Both the position numbers and the translations under genes were made by a program. The notes under the pieces are model-generated. The model was given only the letters and a program-made list of their open reading frames with translations, was not told the DNA's origin and did not search any database. DNA of 64,000 nt from CAYZJV01 sp049310885 (GTDB lineage: Bacteria; Spirochaetota; Spirochaetia; Sphaerochaetales; Sphaerochaetaceae): positions 186,001-250,000 of the forward strand of contig NZ_JBMDYO010000003.1 in assembly GCF_049310885.1 (NCBI RefSeq), written 5' to 3'. Shown here piece after piece: positions 26,692 to 34,227 of this stretch (position 1 is the stretch's first letter; every line of letters starts with the position of its first letter).

Positions 26692-27666
26692 TTATTTGAA
26701 TAACGCGTCATTTCGGCCTTCGTACGGTTTGTTGATCACTAAGGGCTTAAGGTAAGCAATCGTCTTTGCTATTCCATCCTCTCGGCTCATAGTCACATCC
26801 TCATGCTCGTAGCTCATAACATAATCGTACCCAATCATCGATAATTCCGTGATAACATTCTTCCAGGGTACAGATCCCCATCCCGGGATCCTGAAACGAA
26901 AGCCCCTTCCCAGTTTCTGCCAATCGCCCTGTGGGATGACTCCCGAATTTCGTACATTATGACTAACTACTTGTCCGTCCTTGGCGTGTACATGATAGAT
27001 ATACTTCCCAAGCTTATCGATAAAGTTTTCGACATCGATTCCGAGATATACCAAATTAGCCGGGTCAAAATTAAAGCCCCATTCAGGTCGATTTCCCATC
27101 AATTCAACACTTCGTAATGCTGTATCCACATCATAGACTAATTGGTTTGGATGCGGCTCATGGGCAAACTTGATACCATATTCTTGGAATCTGTCTAGTA
27201 TTTTTCCCCATCGCTCCACAAATTCCTGTTCCATGACTTCCCAGCCTTTCGCGTAAGGGAAGGGGAAAAACCGACCAAAATTTTCACACCCAATAAATCC
27301 ACAGACAACAGGAACCTCTAATTCATTAGCAGCTTGGGCAACTTTTATCATTCGCTCAGTCCCGAATTTAATCCTCTCTTCTTTGGTTCCAGGATGTATC
27401 CAAGCTGTGTCATCACCATATGGGCCGAGAACAAGAAGGGATTCTGTATGATTACTGAGAGCAGAAATCGTCAAACCATATTTTTCTACAGTCTTCTTGA
27501 CTTCCTTTGCAGATTTATTTTCAACCAAAGCATCAACATTAAGATGGGGATTCCCTTCTTTAAATGCTGGAATTTCTACAGCCTGGTATCCATAATCTGC
27601 AGCTTTTTTACATACTTCATCAAAAGAAAGATCTAAGTATGTGGCGGTGAATAGTCCAATCTTCAT
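26692..27666 (-). CDS. Sugar phosphate isomerase/epimerase (paralogue of 24557-25534)
   Basis: 324 residues, the same fold and metal set as its paralogue: Glu in AHEPHPN, Asp in NFDPAN, His in HVHAKD and Glu in SYEHEDVTM. The two diverge mainly in the first third and near residues 90-130. AAGGAG precedes the ATG. It is the first gene of the minus-strand unit with the zinc dehydrogenase. The paralogues face each other across the dehydrogenase and a terminator, so they are under separate control and may act on different epimers. Confidence 0.8.
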   Translation of the reverse strand: MKIGLFTATYLDLSFDEVCKKAADYGYQAVEIPAFKEGNPHLNVDALVENKSAKEVKKTVEKYGLTISALSNHTESLLVLGPYGDDTAWIHPGTKEERIKFGTERMIKVAQAANELEVPVVCGFIGCENFGRFFPFPYAKGWEVMEQEFVERWGKILDRFQEYGIKFAHEPHPNQLVYDVDTALRSVELMGNRPEWGFNFDPANLVYLGIDVENFIDKLGKYIYHVHAKDGQVVSHNVRNSGVIPQGDWQKLGRGFRFRIPGWGSVPWKNVITELSMIGYDYVMSYEHEDVTMSREDGIAKTIAYLKPLVINKPYEGRNDALFK

Positions 27667-27705
27667 ATCACATGCTCCTTGTTACAGTCAAAATATTCTA
27701 CTGAA

Positions 27706-27734
27706 AGGATAAACCGGCATCTATGCTCTGTCAA
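27706..27734 (-). promoter_or_regulatory. Promoter of the epimerase-dehydrogenase unit
   Basis: On the minus strand TTGACA (27734-27729) and TATCCT (27711-27706) are 17 bases apart. Confidence 0.6.
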
Positions 27735-27821
27735 CAAGAAATTACAACAAATTTAGAATACAAAAAGATCTCTTTAATATTTATATAGAAATAGGATGTA
27801 TAAACTAATATAAAATAATTC

Positions 27822-27861
27822 TTGACAGTATGATCCAAGATAGATTAAATTGTAGTAACAA
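27822..27861 (+). promoter_or_regulatory. Promoter and operator of the deoC-kinase operon
   Basis: TTGACA (27822-27827) is followed by TTAAAT at 27845-27850 (17-base spacer). The small palindrome TTGTAGTAACAA (27850-27861) lies on the start site and is a candidate for the GntR regulator at 31452-32195. Confidence 0.5.
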
Positions 27862-27900
27862 ATATTTAGCACTTCCTGTTGCTTAAAGAGAGGCTTGATG

Positions 27901-28569
27901 ATGAATGCAAAAGAAGCTGCTCGACTTATCGATATTAGTGCAGTGCAAGCTTATCATGGAAAAAAAGAAATTGATGAGTTGTTGGTATACGCTAAGAAAT
28001 ATAATTTTATCTCTGTTCATACTTTGCCTTCTTGGACAAAGTATATCAGTGAAGAGCTCTCTGATTATCCCGAGATCTTTGTGGGAGCTCCAGTTGGCTT
28101 TCCTTCTGGTGGTGCTCACACTACAATCAAGTTGCATGAAGCGAGCCAGTTGATCTCTGATGGTGTGCAAGAGATGGATATGGTTCTAAACATTGGAAAG
28201 TTAAAATCCAAAGAATTTCAGTATGTGGAAGACGAAATTAGACAAGTACGGGAAGTAGCTTGTGACTTACCGTTGAAAGTAATACTGGAAACACACTACT
28301 TGACCGATGATGAGATCAAAAGAGCATGTGAAATATGCATACATGCTGGAGTAGATTTCGTAAAAACTGGTACGGGTTGGGCCCCTAGTGGAGCTACCAT
28401 CAGGGTTATAAAACTGATTAAAGAGTTCGTTGGTTCCTCCATCAAGGTTAAGGCTTCGGGAGGTATTCGTAATATAGAGACCTTCAATGAGATGCTGAAT
28501 CTTGGAGTCGAACGTTTTGGGATCAATATTTGGACTTCGATTGATATTGTCCAGGGTTTTGGAAACTAG
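27901..28569 (+). CDS. deoC: Deoxyribose-phosphate aldolase family protein
   Basis: 222 residues, TIM barrel. The Schiff-base lysine is in VDFVKTGTGW and the second catalytic lysine in IKVKASGGIR, with the aspartate-bearing EMDMVLNIG earlier, as in DeoC. DeoC cleaves deoxyribose-5-P to acetaldehyde and glyceraldehyde-3-P, but DeoC-fold aldolases also act on other sugar phosphates. No nucleoside phosphorylase or phosphopentomutase lies nearby; instead an FGGY kinase follows 10 bases later, so the substrate is probably a phosphorylated deoxy or keto sugar. ATG 27898 is almost as likely a start. Confidence 0.83.
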   Translation: MNAKEAARLIDISAVQAYHGKKEIDELLVYAKKYNFISVHTLPSWTKYISEELSDYPEIFVGAPVGFPSGGAHTTIKLHEASQLISDGVQEMDMVLNIGKLKSKEFQYVEDEIRQVREVACDLPLKVILETHYLTDDEIKRACEICIHAGVDFVKTGTGWAPSGATIRVIKLIKEFVGSSIKVKASGGIRNIETFNEMLNLGVERFGINIWTSIDIVQGFGN

Positions 28570-28579
28570 GAGAAACTGT

Positions 28580-30082
28580 ATGTTGCTTTCATTTGATTTA
28601 GGGACGGGGGGTGCGAAAATTTGCATCTTCACTGATGAGGGAGAGTTAGAGAGTAAAGTCTTTATGCCATATGAAACAACATATCCTTCCGATAGATTTC
28701 ATGTCCAAAACCCAAGGGATTGGTGGTCTGCTATTGTAGAAGGAACCCGTTTGTTATTGGGCAAACATCCGGGATATGCGAAGAGAATCAAAGCCATCGC
28801 CTTGTCTGGTCAGAGTTTGGCAGTAATTCCCTTAGATAGGGACGGGAACATTCTTTTTGATGATATTCCCATCTGGTCAGATACTAGGCCGATAGAGCAA
28901 ACAGAACGATTCTTTAATGAGATAGATGTCGAAAAATGGTATATAGAAACAGGAAATGGATTTGCTCCTGAGTGCTATTCCTTGTTCAAGCTTATGTGGT
29001 ACAAGGACAACTACCCTGAACGTTTCGCTACCATTTCCCATGTTTTAGGATCTAAAGACTATATCAACTATCTTTTAACAGGTGTTTATGCAACCGATTA
29101 CTCGTACGCCTCGGGATTAGGTGCCTATTCATTGGAAAAGCGTACATACATCGATACATATCTTGATGTAGCGGGTGTGTCAAAATCATTATTACCTGAA
29201 CCAATACCTTCTACGCAAAAGGTTGGAAACCTTAGTTCTGAGGCAGCCGCAATATTGGGATTGTCGAAATCGGTTGAAGTATATTGTGGAGGAGTGGACA
29301 ACTCTTGTATGGCGTTAGGTTCCCGAAATTTAGGTGAGGGGCGACAATATTTATCTTTGGGTTCTTCTGCATGGATCGCTGTCTCCTCCCATAAGCCTCT
29401 AATCGATTCAAGGATTAAGCCATTTGTCTTTGACCATGTTGTTCCCGATTCATACACTTCTGCTACCTCGATTTTTAGTGCAGGTAATTCACTACGTTGG
29501 TTTCGGGATACCATGGCAGGTGGACTGGTGGTTGAGGCTCAAAGACGTAACCTTGATCCCTATACGTTAATCGACGAAGCTGCCAAAGCTAGCCCGATCG
29601 GTTCGAATGGGGTAATGTTCAATCCAACTCTTGCAGGTGCGCCAGCTTCAAGCGATTACCCCAATATAAAAGGGGCTTTCCTGAATATAACACTTGGAAC
29701 AACTTTTAATGATCTCGCACGGTCCGTCTTGGAGGGAGTCGCTTTTGAGCTATGTGATGTCTACAGGAAATTACTGGAATTGACTTCACTGAATGGGAAC
29801 TTGGTTATAGTCGGGGGCGGGAGTAGAAGTCCTCTCTGGTTACGTATGTTTTCTGATATTCTTGGTGTCAATGTCAGTCGTTTGAATACCGAGCAAGATG
29901 CGGCAGCATTAGGTGCTGCCGCTACAGCAGCTGTTGGTTCAGGGTTATGGGATGGTTTCGATTACATCGACACGATAGTCAAAGAGATTGAAATAGTTAC
30001 ACCTGACCAATCCAAGCATGAAAAGTATCAAGCATTTTTTGAATCCTACAGAGAATCTCGAAAAAGTCTTTCGCATATTTAG
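28580..30082 (+). CDS. FGGY-family carbohydrate kinase (xylulokinase-like)
   Basis: 500 residues. The phosphate-binding start LLSFDLGTGGAKICIF, ALSGQSLAVIPLD, a mid-protein WSDTRPI, YCGGVDNSCMALG, and the FGGY C-terminal signature region VGGGSRSPLWLRMFSDILGV followed by EQDAAALGAA. It phosphorylates a sugar or polyol, most likely a ketose, using ATP. Start ATG 28580 follows AGGAGA; the longer frame overlaps deoC. It probably supplies the sugar phosphate cleaved by the adjacent aldolase. Confidence 0.87.
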   Translation: MLLSFDLGTGGAKICIFTDEGELESKVFMPYETTYPSDRFHVQNPRDWWSAIVEGTRLLLGKHPGYAKRIKAIALSGQSLAVIPLDRDGNILFDDIPIWSDTRPIEQTERFFNEIDVEKWYIETGNGFAPECYSLFKLMWYKDNYPERFATISHVLGSKDYINYLLTGVYATDYSYASGLGAYSLEKRTYIDTYLDVAGVSKSLLPEPIPSTQKVGNLSSEAAAILGLSKSVEVYCGGVDNSCMALGSRNLGEGRQYLSLGSSAWIAVSSHKPLIDSRIKPFVFDHVVPDSYTSATSIFSAGNSLRWFRDTMAGGLVVEAQRRNLDPYTLIDEAAKASPIGSNGVMFNPTLAGAPASSDYPNIKGAFLNITLGTTFNDLARSVLEGVAFELCDVYRKLLELTSLNGNLVIVGGGSRSPLWLRMFSDILGVNVSRLNTEQDAAALGAAATAAVGSGLWDGFDYIDTIVKEIEIVTPDQSKHEKYQAFFESYRESRKSLSHI

Positions 30083-30147
30083 ATGTATAGATATCCATAA
30101 CAGTATGGATGATATTATGAGAAGTAGATACTTCAAAGGAGGAAGAT

Positions 30148-31389
30148 ATGGGTTATAAGGAGACTTTGTTACAACCGATGCGGATTGGGCGGAGGGAAGC
30201 TGAAAATAGATTCTTTATTCAAGCAATGGAATGTAACGACGAAGATGTGAATGGTAATCCATCACAAGAGACTCTGGATAGATACGTGAAGTTAGCTCAG
30301 GGTAGAGCTGGTTTAGTTTCATTGGAAGCTATAACGATTACCAAGGAAAGTCGGAGTAGAAGCAATCAGTTAACGATACTTCCAGAAAATGCAACGGCTT
30401 TGACTAAATTTGTTAGTGATGTAAAAGCTCATAATGATAAAATGCTATTTATCTTTCAGCTGACACATTCTGGTGAATTGTCGAATCCAGATTTTTCACG
30501 ACGGGTCACAGTTAAACCTTTGCATGGTTATGGTGGTGATTTACTAACTGAAGATGATGTCGACCATATAATGGATCAATTTGTACTTTCTGCAAAGATC
30601 GCACATGATGCTGGTGCCGATGGTATCGACATGAAACTTTGTCATGGATATTTTGGCTCACAAATTCTTCGTCCGTATAATGACAGAAAATGGAAGTATG
30701 GGGGTAGTTGGGGAAATAGAAGTAGGTTTGCATTTGAACTGTATGAACGTATTTCGAAAGAAGTCAACGACCCGAACTTCCTTATAGGCTCGAAAGTTTC
30801 GATTTGGGAAGGATTTCCAGGCGGTTTTGGAACTGATGGTCCAGACTCTCCTATCATTGACTTTACCGAACCGATTGCCCTGCTCAAGGGACTCGAAGAA
30901 AGGGGCGCTCAATTCTTTATACAATCTGCAGGAAGTCCATCAATCACTATCAATTTGACTCAGCAAGACAAATATTCACCTTACTATGCATACCTGCACC
31001 AATATTTCGCAAAAGAAATGAAAAAACAGTTAAAGCCAGAAACTGTAATGATTGGCTCCAATTTCAGTCTTTTCCGGAATGGCAAGAATGGTCTATGTGC
31101 TGTTACTGAAGAGCAAAGTAGTTTATTCAACTATGGAGCCCAGTGTATCGAGCGTAATATCGTTGATATGATTGCCTTAGGCAGGCAGTCTTTTGCTGAT
31201 CCTTTCTTACCAAAAAAATTAGCAGAAGGTAAAGAAAGTGAGATTAATTGGTGCACTGTTTGTGATAATTGTCTCGAACTTCTCATTCAGCAGAGCAAAG
31301 TGGGTTGCGCAACTTATAATAAACGTTACACTGAAGAGTTGGTGAAAACTCGGAAAGAAAAGGGAAAGTTACGGGTTGCCCATACTTGA
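30148..31389 (+). CDS. Old-yellow-enzyme family NADH:flavin oxidoreductase with Fe-S motif
   Basis: 413 residues. The TIM-barrel FMN domain has MKLCHGYFGSQILRP followed by KYGGSWGNRSRFAFELY, the family's HGY and YGGSxxNRxRF motifs. Near the end, Cys369, Cys372, Cys375 and Cys387 (WCTVCDNC ... GC) match the 4Fe-4S pattern of 2,4-dienoyl-CoA reductase, with one residue less between the second and third cysteines. The FAD/NAD domain of that enzyme is absent. Such enzymes reduce activated C=C bonds. AAAGGAGG precedes the ATG. Its presence in a sugar operon is unusual. Confidence 0.85.
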   Translation: MGYKETLLQPMRIGRREAENRFFIQAMECNDEDVNGNPSQETLDRYVKLAQGRAGLVSLEAITITKESRSRSNQLTILPENATALTKFVSDVKAHNDKMLFIFQLTHSGELSNPDFSRRVTVKPLHGYGGDLLTEDDVDHIMDQFVLSAKIAHDAGADGIDMKLCHGYFGSQILRPYNDRKWKYGGSWGNRSRFAFELYERISKEVNDPNFLIGSKVSIWEGFPGGFGTDGPDSPIIDFTEPIALLKGLEERGAQFFIQSAGSPSITINLTQQDKYSPYYAYLHQYFAKEMKKQLKPETVMIGSNFSLFRNGKNGLCAVTEEQSSLFNYGAQCIERNIVDMIALGRQSFADPFLPKKLAEGKESEINWCTVCDNCLELLIQQSKVGCATYNKRYTEELVKTRKEKGKLRVAHT

Positions 31390-31402
31390 TCAAGTGTTCC
31401 AA

Positions 31403-31430
31403 GAGGGCTTATATCTCGGTATAAGCCCTC
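31403..31430 (+). terminator. Inverted repeat between reductase and regulator genes
   Basis: GAGGGCTTAT (31403-31412) and ATAAGCCCTC (31421-31430) are perfect 10-bp arms with an 8-base loop, 14 bases after the reductase stop. The lack of a T-run leaves open whether it terminates, processes or protects the transcript. Confidence 0.55.
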
Positions 31431-31451
31431 ACTAGGAAAAGGGATTTTCAT

Positions 31452-32195
31452 ATGTCGAGAGACAAAACCCCACTGTATACTAAAATTGAAAAAACTCTCA
31501 GAGATCAGATAATCTCTGAAAAATACAAATCAGGGGATCTTCTTCCTACTGAGGCGGACTTGGCGAAAAAATTTAAAGCTAGTAGGACTACTGTTCGAAA
31601 TGCTTTGGCAAATTTAGAAATAGCAGGTTTTGTCTGGAGAAAACAAGGTAAAGGATCCGTAGTAAAGGACGTACGCCTTTCTCAGGACTTGAACTACTTA
31701 AGTTCTTTTACAGAATCTCTCGAGCAACGAGGAGTATCAGTAACAACGGGGATGTTGTCAATTTCACTGACTCTTCCACCTCAAAAAGTACGGGATGAAA
31801 TGAATCTGAATGAGTATGAAAAAGTCTATTGGCTTCAGCGAACCCGTATAGCGGATGGTATTCCCATAGCATATGTGAATAACTATATTAGAGCCGAAAT
31901 TGTTCCAGGATTGGAGAATAAATCAAAACTGCTGGAAGTACATGGTCTATATAAAGTGTTGGAGGAGGAATACCATCTCCAGATTGAAAGTTGTGTAGAA
32001 ACCATAGAAACATATATCAGCGGCCCAATGGATATTGAGATTCTTCAACTCGAAAGACCAGAAGCTTTGTTCTTAAGTAAGCGGGTAACAAGGTCTGCTG
32101 AAGGAAAAATCTTTGAGTACGTTACCTCGGTGATAAGAGGGGGTATGCATTCATACACGGTTTTCCTGAAAGATCGACGTAATATTGGTAATTGA
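31452..32195 (+). CDS. GntR-family (HutC/UTRA) transcriptional regulator
   Basis: 247 residues. The winged helix is marked by LPTEADLAKKFKASRTTVRNA and WRKQGKGSVV; the UTRA domain starts near NYLSSFTESLEQRG and runs to the end. It closely resembles the regulator at 20833-21570 in layout and in the linker sequence, suggesting related operators (TTGT...ACAA). It is the last gene of the deoC operon and converges on the phosphatase gene six bases away. Confidence 0.88.
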   Translation: MSRDKTPLYTKIEKTLRDQIISEKYKSGDLLPTEADLAKKFKASRTTVRNALANLEIAGFVWRKQGKGSVVKDVRLSQDLNYLSSFTESLEQRGVSVTTGMLSISLTLPPQKVRDEMNLNEYEKVYWLQRTRIADGIPIAYVNNYIRAEIVPGLENKSKLLEVHGLYKVLEEEYHLQIESCVETIETYISGPMDIEILQLERPEALFLSKRVTRSAEGKIFEYVTSVIRGGMHSYTVFLKDRRNIGN

Positions 32196-32201
32196 ACCGC
32201 A

Positions 32202-32813
32202 TTAAGCTTTGGATCCTCTATAGATAAGGTCATTAAAGAAATGTGATTTTATGTAGTGAGTATGGCCTAAGCCTTCGAATACGATTTCCCATAATTCTCC
32301 GTTCTTAGGAATTTCTTCCGGATAAGAGGGCAGGGTATTTTCAAGCAAGCCTTTAATTAGTCGCATAGTAACAGCATGTGTTACAATCAAGCAATCAGAG
32401 TTTTGAGTTTGTAATTGGGAAAAGAATGAAATCAGGCGTGTTGTAACCTGTTCATAAGATTCCCCGGAGGGAGGAGTCCATTTCCAACGTTCAAGGCGAT
32501 TTTTTTCATATCTAGAGTCCGCTTCGACCTCGGCATAGGTTTTTCCAGCAAAGATTCCAATATTGTGTTCGATTAATCGTTCATCAATAAGAAGAGGTAT
32601 TCGATTGGGCATGACTAATGGAACTGCAGTCTGAATGGCACGAATCAGAGGTGAGCTGTAAACAACTTGTGGTTTGAAATTTTTAAAAATCTTGGAGCAT
32701 AGTTGTTGGGCATCGATAATTCCTCTTTGACTTAAGGGGTAATCCAGTTGGCCAGCCAAGATGTTTCGAGTATTTGCTTCGCTTTCTGAATGTCTGATAA
32801 TATAAATCTTCAC
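32202..32813 (-). CDS. Histidine phosphatase family protein
   Basis: 203 residues from GTG 32813. The N-terminus KIYIIRHSESEANTRN carries the catalytic histidine (RHS in place of the commoner RHG). VVYSSPLIRAIQTA and the late IVTHAVTMRLIK supply the other phosphate-pocket arginine and histidine. The family includes phosphoglycerate mutase-like and alpha-ribazole or sugar phosphatases; here a sugar-phosphate phosphatase is plausible. The open frame extends 38 codons upstream into the neighbouring promoter, but GAGG five bases before GTG and the family N-terminus fix the start. Confidence 0.85.
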   Translation of the reverse strand: MKIYIIRHSESEANTRNILAGQLDYPLSQRGIIDAQQLCSKIFKNFKPQVVYSSPLIRAIQTAVPLVMPNRIPLLIDERLIEHNIGIFAGKTYAEVEADSRYEKNRLERWKWTPPSGESYEQVTTRLISFFSQLQTQNSDCLIVTHAVTMRLIKGLLENTLPSYPEEIPKNGELWEIVFEGLGHTHYIKSHFFNDLIYRGSKA

Positions 32814-32828
32814 AGGAACCTCGTTCCT
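32814..32828 (-). promoter_or_regulatory. Hairpin holding the ribosome-binding site of the phosphatase gene
   Basis: AGGAAC and GTTCCT are perfect 6-bp arms around a 3-base loop and abut the GTG start. The GAGG ribosome-binding site is half in the loop, so folding could limit translation, or a dimeric repressor could bind the DNA palindrome. Confidence 0.4.
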
Positions 32829-32855
32829 GCTAATTATTATCAACTCGCGATCTAA

Positions 32856-32884
32856 TTGCAATAGGTTGTTTTGTGGAATACAAT
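32856..32884 (+). promoter_or_regulatory. Promoter of kbaZ, sharing its -35 box with a divergent promoter
   Basis: TTGCAA (32856-32861), a 17-base spacer and TACAAT (32879-32884). TTGCAA is its own reverse complement. On the minus strand it sits 16 bases from TAATAA, a fair -10 box for the phosphatase gene. Confidence 0.5.
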
Positions 32885-32905
32885 CGAAAGAAAAGGGGTA
32901 TCTAT

Positions 32906-34216
32906 ATGTTAACGAGAGAATTCGCAAAGATTCTTCAGCAAAACAAATTATACGAAGAAAGAGTTGGAGTCTTTAGTATATGTAGCGCCCATCCTGATGT
33001 CCTCGAAGCTTCCATGCTTCATGCAAAGCTGCGTGGCTATTTGCTCATAATTGAAGCGACCTCTAATCAAGTTAATCAGTTCGGTGGTTATACTGGAATG
33101 ACCCCAAAGGATTTTGTATCATTTGTTGGCGAGATAGCAAATAGAGCGGATTATCCTATGAGAAATATCTTACTAGGTGGTGATCATCTCGGTCCCAATA
33201 TTTGGAAGAATGAACCGGCACAAGAGGCGATGGTTAAAGCTTGTGAAATGGTAAGACAGTTTGTTATTGCTGGTTTCAGGAAAATTCACTTGGATGCAAG
33301 CATGTTCTGTGCCGATGATCTTGGGGATCGAAGTAGACCCTTGGATGATGAAATTGTAGCCCATCGTTCAGCTATGCTTTGTGAATCTGCAGAAAAATCT
33401 TGGCTTGAATCGTTTGCTTCTGGCGATGAGCCTCCATATTACATCATAGGGACAGAGGTTCCCATCCCTGGAGGAATGGTTTCTCGTCATAGTGGAGTGG
33501 AACCAACTTCTCCAGAGGATGCTCTCAAGACAATAGAAGTAACCCAAAGGGTATTCTATGAACAACAACTTCATTCAGCTTGGGATCGTGTTGTTGGGTT
33601 GGTTATTCAGCCAGGAGTGGAGTTTGGGGATGATGAAGTTGTTATATATGAGCCTGATAAAGCCAGAGGTCTGCATCGGGCAATCAAACCTTTAAAAAAC
33701 TTAGTATGTGAAGCCCATTCAACCGATTATCAGACCAAGACCGCCCTGAATTCATTGGTTGCTGATCATTGTTGCATATTAAAAGTTGGTCCTTGGGTGA
33801 CGTATGCTTATCGAGAGGCGATGTTTTCACTCGAGTTGATTGAGAAGGAATTACACAGAAGTTTCGGATTCGTAGACCTATCAAATCTGAGAGAAACTAT
33901 CGAAAAAATTATGATGGAGGAACCGAAATATTGGAAGGACTATTATTCTGATGGGCCCGAGCTATCAATGAAAATAGCATATAGTTACAGCGATCGGCTT
34001 CGTTACTATTGGCCGAATGCTTCAATTAGGTTGGCGGTGAAGATACTTTTAGGGAATTTGGAGAAAATTGTCATTCCTCGATCTTTGATTAGCCAATACT
34101 TCCCCATTGAATATGGAGAAATAATGGAAGGCAAACTAGAAAATACAGCGAAAGCCCTTCTCATACGGCATATACAACTAGTATTGGATATATATGCCGA
34201 TGCATGTGGATGGTAG
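32906..34216 (+). CDS. kbaZ: GatZ/KbaZ family protein (tagatose-6-P 4-epimerase or aldolase subunit)
   Basis: 436 residues. IEATSNQVNQFGGYTGMTP, GGDHLGPNIWKNEPAQEAM and KIHLDASMFCADD are hallmarks of the family. GatZ and KbaZ were named as non-catalytic partners of tagatose-bisphosphate aldolase, but an Agrobacterium homologue was reported to be D-tagatose-6-phosphate 4-epimerase. No GatY/KbaY aldolase is encoded in this window, so a stand-alone epimerase role is more likely. AAGGGG precedes ATG 32906; the longer open frame overlaps the promoter. Confidence 0.85.
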   Translation: MLTREFAKILQQNKLYEERVGVFSICSAHPDVLEASMLHAKLRGYLLIIEATSNQVNQFGGYTGMTPKDFVSFVGEIANRADYPMRNILLGGDHLGPNIWKNEPAQEAMVKACEMVRQFVIAGFRKIHLDASMFCADDLGDRSRPLDDEIVAHRSAMLCESAEKSWLESFASGDEPPYYIIGTEVPIPGGMVSRHSGVEPTSPEDALKTIEVTQRVFYEQQLHSAWDRVVGLVIQPGVEFGDDEVVIYEPDKARGLHRAIKPLKNLVCEAHSTDYQTKTALNSLVADHCCILKVGPWVTYAYREAMFSLELIEKELHRSFGFVDLSNLRETIEKIMMEEPKYWKDYYSDGPELSMKIAYSYSDRLRYYWPNASIRLAVKILLGNLEKIVIPRSLISQYFPIEYGEIMEGKLENTAKALLIRHIQLVLDIYADACGW

Positions 34217-34227
34217 AAGGTGTTTGC

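Noticed and set aside
27901..30082. Deoxynucleoside catabolic operon
   Set aside because: DeoC is present, but no nucleoside phosphorylase, phosphopentomutase or deoxynucleoside importer is linked; the kinase and reductase point to another sugar.
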